In this document: positions 56,199-64,000 of the stretch, one piece after another
Position numbering within the stretch: the stretch's first letter is position 1
How the letters are laid out: each line of letters begins with the position of its first letter
NCBI RefSeq assembly: GCF_000332995.1
Contig: NZ_BANS01000029.1
Coordinates: forward strand, 1-64,000
Length of the DNA stretch: 64,000 bases
From: Gordonia amicalis NBRC 100051 = JCM 11271
GTDB taxonomy: Bacteria; Actinomycetota; Actinomycetes; Mycobacteriales; Mycobacteriaceae
Direction: 5' to 3'
Notes under the pieces: model-generated
Database searches by the model: none
Told to the model about the DNA's origin: nothing
Seen by the model: only the letters and a program-made list of their open reading frames with translations
Program-made: the position numbers and the translations under genes

Positions 56199-57317
56199 TC
56201 AGCCGCGCGCCTTGCGCCAGCGCTTGCGACCTTCGTCCGCGGTGTGCGAGGCGGTTTCCTCGGCGGCGGCCGCGAGTTGCCGTGCGGACTCGGCGAGTTC
56301 GGCCGAACGGGCGCGGGCGAGATCGGCGAACTCGGCCGAGCGGTCCCGGGCGAGTTCGGCGAGTTCGGCCGAGCGGTCCCGGGCGAGTTCGGCGATCTTC
56401 GGCGCGTTCTTCTTGGCCTGCTTCTGGGCTTTCTCCGCGCGCTTCTGCGCTTTCTTCGCCAGCTTCGGGCCCCGCTTGCGGGCGGTCTCGGCCAATTCGG
56501 ACGAACGATCGAGTGCTGCGTCGGCCAAGGTCGACGAGCGCACCAGCGCGGCGTCGGCCAGTACGGGTGCTCGATCGCGAATGCGATCGGCGACGACGGC
56601 CGCGGTGTCGGCGGCCCTGTCCGCGATCTCGAGCGAACGCTTCTGAGCAGCTTCAGCGAGTTCGGGGGCGTGCTCGCGGAACTTGGCCGCCGCCTCGGCG
56701 GACCATTCCGCGGACCGCTCGGACAGCACGTGGGCACCCTTGCTCAGCAGCTCGCCGGCCTCGGCCGACCGTTCTCCGACGACCTCGGCACCCTCGTGTG
56801 TGCGCTCGACGAGCGAATCCCAGGTCGAATGTCCGGCGGTCGCGCCGATCGGGAGCGCCGCGGCGACGGCACCGGCCTTCTGCCGGCCGCGCCACGCGAG
56901 CGACGGCTTGCCCTCGGTGTCCACCGCGGCCAGCAGCACGCCGCCGAGCAGGCCGACGTTCTTGATGAATGCGTCGCGCTGGGCTTCCTTGCGGACCGGG
57001 TCGGCCTCGTTCCAGAAGTCCGTACCGGCGGCCGTCGTCGGGATCAGCGTGCCGGCCAGGACAACCGAGGCGAGACGCGGGAACTTGCCGGTCGCCAGCA
57101 GGATGCCACCGCCGATCTGCGCCGCCGCATTGATCTGGACGAGGGTCTCGGTGTTCTCCGGGACCTTGTCCGCGACCTCCGGCGGCAGGGCGGTGCGTGC
57201 CTTGTCGACGAGAGGCGCCGCGGACTGCGCGATCGGTTTCGGGCTCCGGATGGCGTCGACGCCACTGGCGACGAACGCAGACGCGAGGAGCGGGCGGGCG
57301 ATACGGCGGAGAATCAT
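56199..57317 (-). CDS. DoxX-family membrane protein with repetitive Ala/Arg/Glu-rich tail
   Basis: A 372-residue protein. The first ~150 residues are DoxX-like: RPLLASAFVASGVDAIRSP, INAAAQIGGGILLATGKFPRLASVVLAGTLIPTT, FIKNVGLLGGVLLAAVDTEG. This gives about four membrane helices. The remaining ~200 residues are a long charged helical tail with tandem repeats such as RSAELAELARD and RSAEFADLARA near the C-terminus, and Lys-rich KKAQKRAEKAQKQAKK before them. The DNA repeats near 56290-56395 are correspondingly near-identical. The tail resembles histone-like or coiled-coil linkers and may bind DNA, membrane or cell-wall polymers; this is speculation. ATG at 57317. Confidence 0.8.
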   Translation of the reverse strand: MILRRIARPLLASAFVASGVDAIRSPKPIAQSAAPLVDKARTALPPEVADKVPENTETLVQINAAAQIGGGILLATGKFPRLASVVLAGTLIPTTAAGTDFWNEADPVRKEAQRDAFIKNVGLLGGVLLAAVDTEGKPSLAWRGRQKAGAVAAALPIGATAGHSTWDSLVERTHEGAEVVGERSAEAGELLSKGAHVLSERSAEWSAEAAAKFREHAPELAEAAQKRSLEIADRAADTAAVVADRIRDRAPVLADAALVRSSTLADAALDRSSELAETARKRGPKLAKKAQKRAEKAQKQAKKNAPKIAELARDRSAELAELARDRSAEFADLARARSAELAESARQLAAAAEETASHTADEGRKRWRKARG

Positions 57318-57540
57318 TCGGTCACAACCTTCTTCGATCGAGTGCGGTTCGAGATCCGTCGGGGTACAGCGCGTTTCTGGCCTGATCAACGCTACCCGCC
57401 CTCCGGATCCATGCAGGTGAATCGACTCTTCGTGATCCGTTCGGGAATTTCGGGATCCCGGGGGCACGTTTGGCAGAGCGCTTCGAGAACCAGGTATCCG
57501 GAGGGGGCGGGGCTCAAACCCGGCCGTCCCGACTTGACGC

Positions 57541-57611
57541 CAAACCCACCCCTTTTTCGATGAAGCCACCTCCCTGGCCGGGGGTGGAAATATCGAAAAA
57601 TGGTGGGTTTG
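57541..57611. repeat. Long imperfect inverted repeat in the gap between DoxX and metallo-hydrolase genes
   Basis: The arms at 57541-57561 and 57592-57611 share CAAACCCACC and TTTTTCGAT, differing only by CC versus A in the middle. The 30-base loop itself contains a smaller stem (CCACC/GGTGG, CCC/GGG). The element fills the middle of a 313-bp non-coding gap (57318-57631) downstream of the minus-strand metallo-hydrolase gene. It may be its terminator, or a short mobile or structured RNA element. Confidence 0.6.
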
Positions 57612-57631
57612 CGGGTGGGACCGGGACCGGC

Positions 57632-58324
57632 CTACCAGCGGCGCTCGCGCCACTCCGGCACCGAGGCGCGTTCGGCGCCGAGAGTCGTGTCCTTGCCGTG
57701 CCCCGGGTAGACGACGGTCGAGTCGCCGAAACGGTCGAACAGCTTGGTGGAGACGTCCTCGATGAGGGTGTCGAAGTCCTCGGGCTTCCAGGTCTTGCCG
57801 ATGCCGCCGGGGAACAGGCAGTCGCCGGTGAACAGATGGACCGTGTCGCCGTCCGACCCCGTGTCGGTCAGGGCGAGCGCGATCGAGCCCGGGGTGTGGC
57901 CGACGAGGTGGATCGCCTCGAAGCGGAGGTCGCCGATCTCGATCACGTCCCCGTCGTCGACGAGACGATCCGGGGTGACCGGGAGTTCGGGGGCGTCGAA
58001 CCGGCCGGCGGCGGTGGGCACTCCGGTGTGCTGGGCCACTGCGGCCAGTGCCTGCACGTGATCGTGGTGCTGATGGGTCGTGAAGATCAGGGCCGGCTTC
58101 CCGCCGATGGCGTCGAGTGTGGCGATGATCGTGTCCGCGTCGTTCGCGGCGTCGATGATCAGCTGGTCGCCGGTGGCCTTCGAGGTCACCACGTAGACGT
58201 TGTTGTCCATCGGACCGACGGACAGTTTGACGATGGTGGCCGAGCCGAGGGTGCGGCGCTGCGGGGTCTTCGACCCGGAGAGATCGCCGGTGTAGGAATC
58301 GCTGATCGGTGTCGCTGAGGTCAT
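57632..58324 (-). CDS. Metallo-beta-lactamase-fold hydrolase (Rv1637c-like, glyoxalase II type)
   Basis: A 230-residue metallo-hydrolase. The metal motif THQHHDHV (HxHxDH) is near residues 83-90, the second His in HLVGHTPGSIAL, the bridging Asp in LFTGDCLFPGGIGKT and the last His in VVYPGHGKDTTLG. The set fits glyoxalase II-like enzymes. Position next to uvrA matches M. tuberculosis Rv1637c. The ATG at 58324 has no strong ribosome binding site. The physiological substrate in mycothiol-containing bacteria is not established from sequence. Confidence 0.88.
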   Translation of the reverse strand: MTSATPISDSYTGDLSGSKTPQRRTLGSATIVKLSVGPMDNNVYVVTSKATGDQLIIDAANDADTIIATLDAIGGKPALIFTTHQHHDHVQALAAVAQHTGVPTAAGRFDAPELPVTPDRLVDDGDVIEIGDLRFEAIHLVGHTPGSIALALTDTGSDGDTVHLFTGDCLFPGGIGKTWKPEDFDTLIEDVSTKLFDRFGDSTVVYPGHGKDTTLGAERASVPEWRERRW

Positions 58325-58591
58325 GCGGCAAGGCTATGACACCGCGCGGCCGATGTGTGACGCTCGCGACGGTCGGACCATCCCTGCGCGCGGGTATCGT
58401 GGACTATCGGTCCGATGGTGTATGGCGCGGATGGCGAGACCGATCGTCCGGCTCTCGGACCACGAATCCCATCCGGGCCGACGCTTCCGGAACAGTTTTG
58501 TCGGTGCCTGTCGTTACGGTGCCCATGCGCCACCCGTGCGCCCCGGTGAGTTTGAGAAGACTCTGACTCGAGAAGAAACGTTAGGACTGCA

Positions 58592-61474
<2,883 letters not shown>

Positions 61475-61476
61475 CA

Positions 61477-61564
61477 CCCCAGAAAAATCGCCACTTCCGT
61501 TGCAGCAGCCCTACTTACAGTCAGCGCTTCTGGAACGGAAGTGGCGATTGTGCTCTGTCTGGGG
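61477..61564. repeat. Long perfect inverted repeat after uvrA
   Basis: Arms AATCGCCACTTCCGTT (61486-61501) and AACGGAAGTGGCGATT (61534-61549) are perfect 16-base complements around a 32-base loop. They are enclosed by a second pair, CCCCAGA (61477-61483) and TCTGGGG (61558-61564). The element exactly fills the gap between uvrA and the convergent small gene. It may act as a two-way terminator, but the arms are not the usual GC-rich type. Confidence 0.65.
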
Positions 61565-61573
61565 GAGCGGGGC

Positions 61574-61861
61574 TCACTTGCCCATCGACTTACGGATCTC
61601 CTCGAGGCGCTTCTTGGCGGCCTCGTCGCGCTTGCGCATCATCTCGTCGACGCTCTGCCCCTCGGCACTCGCCTCGGCGAGTTCCTGGGAACCGATCGCG
61701 GTGGTGATGCGGTTCTCGATCTTGTCGCGGACGAAGTCGAAGGTCGGGACACCGCTGTCGGTGTAGTCGGGGTCGGGGAGAGTCCCCGGCACCGGGCCCG
61801 TGTGCACGACCTCGGCGTCGACGATGTCGTCCGTCTCGGCCGGCTTGTCCTGATCCGTCAT
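61574..61861 (-). CDS. Small acidic/charged conserved hypothetical protein
   Basis: A 95-residue protein. The first 45 residues are acidic and Pro-rich (DIVDAEVVHTGPVPGTLPDPDYTDSG). The second half is a charged helix (VRDKIENRITTAIGSQELAEASAEGQSVDEMMRKRDEAAKKRLEEIRKSMGK) likely to form a coiled coil. No membrane segment or catalytic motif is visible, and I do not know its function. It lies convergent to uvrA and downstream of the DUF1844 gene on the same strand, with a tandem repeat between them. Confidence 0.7.
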   Translation of the reverse strand: MTDQDKPAETDDIVDAEVVHTGPVPGTLPDPDYTDSGVPTFDFVRDKIENRITTAIGSQELAEASAEGQSVDEMMRKRDEAAKKRLEEIRKSMGK

Positions 61862-61904
61862 GTGACCAGGGTACGGCGTGTGGGCTTCGACGCGGTGCCT
61901 CGCT

Positions 61905-62014
61905 GCGCTCGGTACCGGCTCAGCCGGCGGGGCTCGGTGTCGTCTGCGCTCGGTACCGGCTCAGCCGGCGGGGCTCGGTGTCGTCTGCGCTCGGTACCGG
62001 CTCAGCCGGCGGGG
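61905..62014. repeat. 41-bp tandem repeat, about 2.7 copies
   Basis: A 41-base unit beginning GCGCTCGGTACCGGCTCAGC starts at 61905, 61946 and 61987; the third copy is partial. Copies are essentially identical. Each unit includes a small hairpin CCGGC-TCA-GCCGG. The array lies between two minus-strand genes and is non-coding. Confidence 0.9.
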
Positions 62015-62015
62015 G

Positions 62016-62441
62016 CTACTTCTTCGGAACCCGAACCGGGCCGGTGTACTTCTCGCCGGGGCCCTCGCCGGGCTCGTCGGGGTAGGCGCTCGCCTCCCGG
62101 AAGGCGAGCTGGAGGCCTTTCAGGCCGTCCCGGATCGGTGCGGCGTGGATGCCGAGGTCGGCCTTCGACGCGTCGACGAGGCCGGCCAGTGCGGTGATGA
62201 GCGTGCGTGCCTCGGGCAGGTCGATCCGGTCCTCGGGGGTGCCCTCGGCCAGGCCGAGCTTCTCGGCGGCGGCACTCATGAGCATCACGATGGAACGGGT
62301 GATGACCTCGATCGCCGGAATATCTCCCAGGTCACGGATGTTGTCGAATTCGGTGTGTGCCGCATCATCCGTGTCGGCGCCACTGCCCGTCGCACCCTCC
62401 TGGGGTATCGGTGCTGGTGACGAATTGGGGTTCTCGGCCAT
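62016..62441 (-). CDS. DUF1844-domain protein
   Basis: A 141-residue protein. The DUF1844 core is IRDLGDIPAIEVITRSIVMLMSAAAEKLGLAEG followed by DLPEARTLITALAGLVDASKADLG, a helical bundle. The N-terminal 40 residues and the C-terminal 30 (AYPDEPGEGPGEKYTGPVRVPKK) are low-complexity. The gene is divergent from infC, as is usual for this family in actinobacteria; function is unknown. The ATG at 62441 (MAENPNSS) is preferred over the frame start at 62510. Confidence 0.85.
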   Translation of the reverse strand: MAENPNSSPAPIPQEGATGSGADTDDAAHTEFDNIRDLGDIPAIEVITRSIVMLMSAAAEKLGLAEGTPEDRIDLPEARTLITALAGLVDASKADLGIHAAPIRDGLKGLQLAFREASAYPDEPGEGPGEKYTGPVRVPKK

Positions 62442-62773
62442 GGCTGTTAGACTCCCATAGCACGACCGCCCTGGTATGCGCCGGGGTCGTAAGTGGAGTT
62501 CCGCTCCCACCGTTCGACGCAGTGCTCGCCTCGCGAGATCACCGCAGTTGCACGGTCCGGTTCACGCCGATCGTCGCAGATCGCATCCTCGTCGATGCGA
62601 CCGCAGATCGGCAATGCTGTGCCCCTGAGGTGCAGCGCGAAGAATCGGTCGGTATCGGAGCCCCGCGGACAACAGTCCCGGGGCTCGTTTGCTGAGGTTT
62701 GCGCTGGTTCTCCTGCACACGACCCTCGCCACGACGCGACGGTTACCACTGCAGGATTGAACAAGGAGGCCCC
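62442..62773 (+). promoter_or_regulatory. infC leader region with attenuator-like hairpin
   Basis: About 330 bp without a gene. It should hold divergent promoters for DUF1844 and infC and a long infC 5' leader. The leader includes the hairpin GAGCCCCG (62658-62665) / CGGGGCTC (62679-62686) followed by GTTTGCT, which looks like a weak terminator or attenuator. Long leaders before infC-rpmI-rplT often mediate L20 or translational feedback; that role is inferred. Confidence 0.5.
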
Positions 62774-63358
<585 letters not shown>

Positions 63359-63478
63359 GCCGATCGGCCGGACGCGGGTGCATGCCCCGTCCCGGCCGAG
63401 ATCACGAGAAGTGAACCCGGATTCCAGCCGGACCTGATCAGGTTCGGCTGCCCGAGTTCGCCCGACAGAAGGAAAGAC

Positions 63479-63673
63479 ATGCCAAAGAGCAAGACCCACA
63501 AGGGCACCGCGAAGCGGTTCAAGGTGACCGGCAGCGGCAAGATCGTCCGCCAGAAGGCCAACCGCCGCCACCTGCTGGAGCACAAGCCCTCCAAGCGGAC
63601 CCGTCGTCTCGACGGCACCACCGTCGTCAGCGAGAACGACGCCCCCCGCATCAAGCGCCTGCTGAACATCTGA
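63479..63673 (+). CDS. rpmI: 50S ribosomal protein L35
   Basis: A 64-residue basic protein, [44 protein letters not shown]..., with the complete L35 pattern. The ATG at 63479 follows GAAGGAAAG. The 120 bp between infC and rpmI contain a GC-rich inverted sequence around 63358-63403 that may fold into a hairpin and could regulate the operon. Confidence 0.97.
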   Translation: MPKSKTHKGTAKRFKVTGSGKIVRQKANRRHLLEHKPSKRTRRLDGTTVVSENDAPRIKRLLNI

Positions 63674-63716
63674 CGCGCGCGAACCCGGACATCTGACAAG
63701 CAAAAGGATCTAACAC

Positions 63717-64000
63717 ATGGCACGCGTGAAAAGGGCAGTGAACGCCCAGAAGAAGCGTCGGTCCACCCTCGAGGCCTCGAAGGGCTACCGCGGACAGCGG
63801 TCGCGCCTCTACCGCAAGGCCAAGGAGCAGCAGCTCCACTCGATGACCTACGCCTACCGGGACCGTCGCGCCCGCAAGGGTGAGTTCCGGAAGCTGTGGA
63901 TCGCGCGTATCAACGCTGCGGCCCGCGCCAACGACATCACCTACAACCGCTTCATCCAGGGCCTCAAGGCCGCTGGTGTCGAGGTTGACCGCAAGGTGCT
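63717..64000 (+). CDS. rplT: 50S ribosomal protein L20 (N-terminal part)
   Basis: The first 94 codons are present; the gene continues beyond the right edge. It starts [38 protein letters not shown] and includes [24 protein letters not shown], the L20 signature. The ATG at 63717 follows AAAAGGAT. In other bacteria L20 represses the operon by binding leader RNA. Confidence 0.97.
   Translation, partial: MARVKRAVNAQKKRRSTLEASKGYRGQRSRLYRKAKEQQLHSMTYAYRDRRARKGEFRKLWIARINAAARANDITYNRFIQGLKAAGVEVDRKV

Overview
The window is high-GC actinobacterial DNA from the Mycobacteriales, most like Gordonia or a close relative. Two gene blocks show this. The first, 2.3-6.2 kb, matches the mycobacterial Sdh1 operon (Rv0250c-Rv0247c order). 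The second runs pdtaR - polA - rpsA - coaE - DUF402 - uvrB - USP - metallo-hydrolase - uvrA - DUF1844 - infC - rpmI - rplT and follows M. tuberculosis Rv1626-Rv1643, with accessory genes inserted. The genus is an inference from gene order and protein character; no database search was run.

Layout. 0-2.3 kb: the 5' part of a DUF222/13E12-type HNH nuclease gene behind a LexA (SOS) box, a secreted GH43-like protein and a decayed membrane-protein remnant. 2.3-6.2 kb: Sdh1-type succinate dehydrogenase operon. 6.3-9.5 kb: a zinc-ribbon/class III cyclase/AAA/TPR signalling protein. 9.8 kb: an atypical tRNA-Leu(CAA). 9.9-10.6 kb: pdtaR. 10.7-16.5 kb: a branched-chain amino-acid type ABC transporter whose permease carries an exported beta-sandwich. 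16.7-21.2 kb: GNAT, polA and a coupled isocitrate/isopropylmalate-type dehydrogenase. 21.3-24 kb: a polar amino-acid ABC transporter. 24-27.6 kb: two methyltransferases, a membrane protein and a 2H phosphoesterase. 27.9-29.5 kb: rpsA with a strong terminator.

29.5-34 kb is an accessory insert between rpsA and coaE. It holds a coupled SWIM/SNF2 pair, a divergent TetR gene with a perfect 13-bp-arm palindromic operator between them, and a Zur-box-preceded AztD-like zinc lipoprotein. 34-40 kb: coaE, a frameshifted secreted protein, DUF402, uvrB, USP and HMG-CoA-lyase-type lyase.

40.3-53.1 kb is a nonribosomal peptide synthetase (NRPS) locus in three consecutive plus-strand genes ending in a thioesterase. 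It is broken: the first gene starts inside an adenylation domain, the last has only the C-terminal adenylation subdomain, and five single-base frameshifts interrupt it. The junction between genes 1 and 2 looks genuine (GTGA overlap). It splits a module between its C and A domains, and a short A-like segment ends gene 1 and a similar one begins gene 2. This is the most unusual feature here.

53-58 kb: HelD-type helicase, a hypothetical protein, a DoxX protein with a repetitive charged tail and a metallo-hydrolase. 58.6-64 kb: uvrA, two small conserved genes separated by a 41-bp tandem repeat, then infC (ATC start), rpmI and the start of rplT. Several long intergenic inverted repeats occur in 57.5-61.6 kb. 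I saw no CRISPR array, intact insertion sequence, rRNA or integrase.
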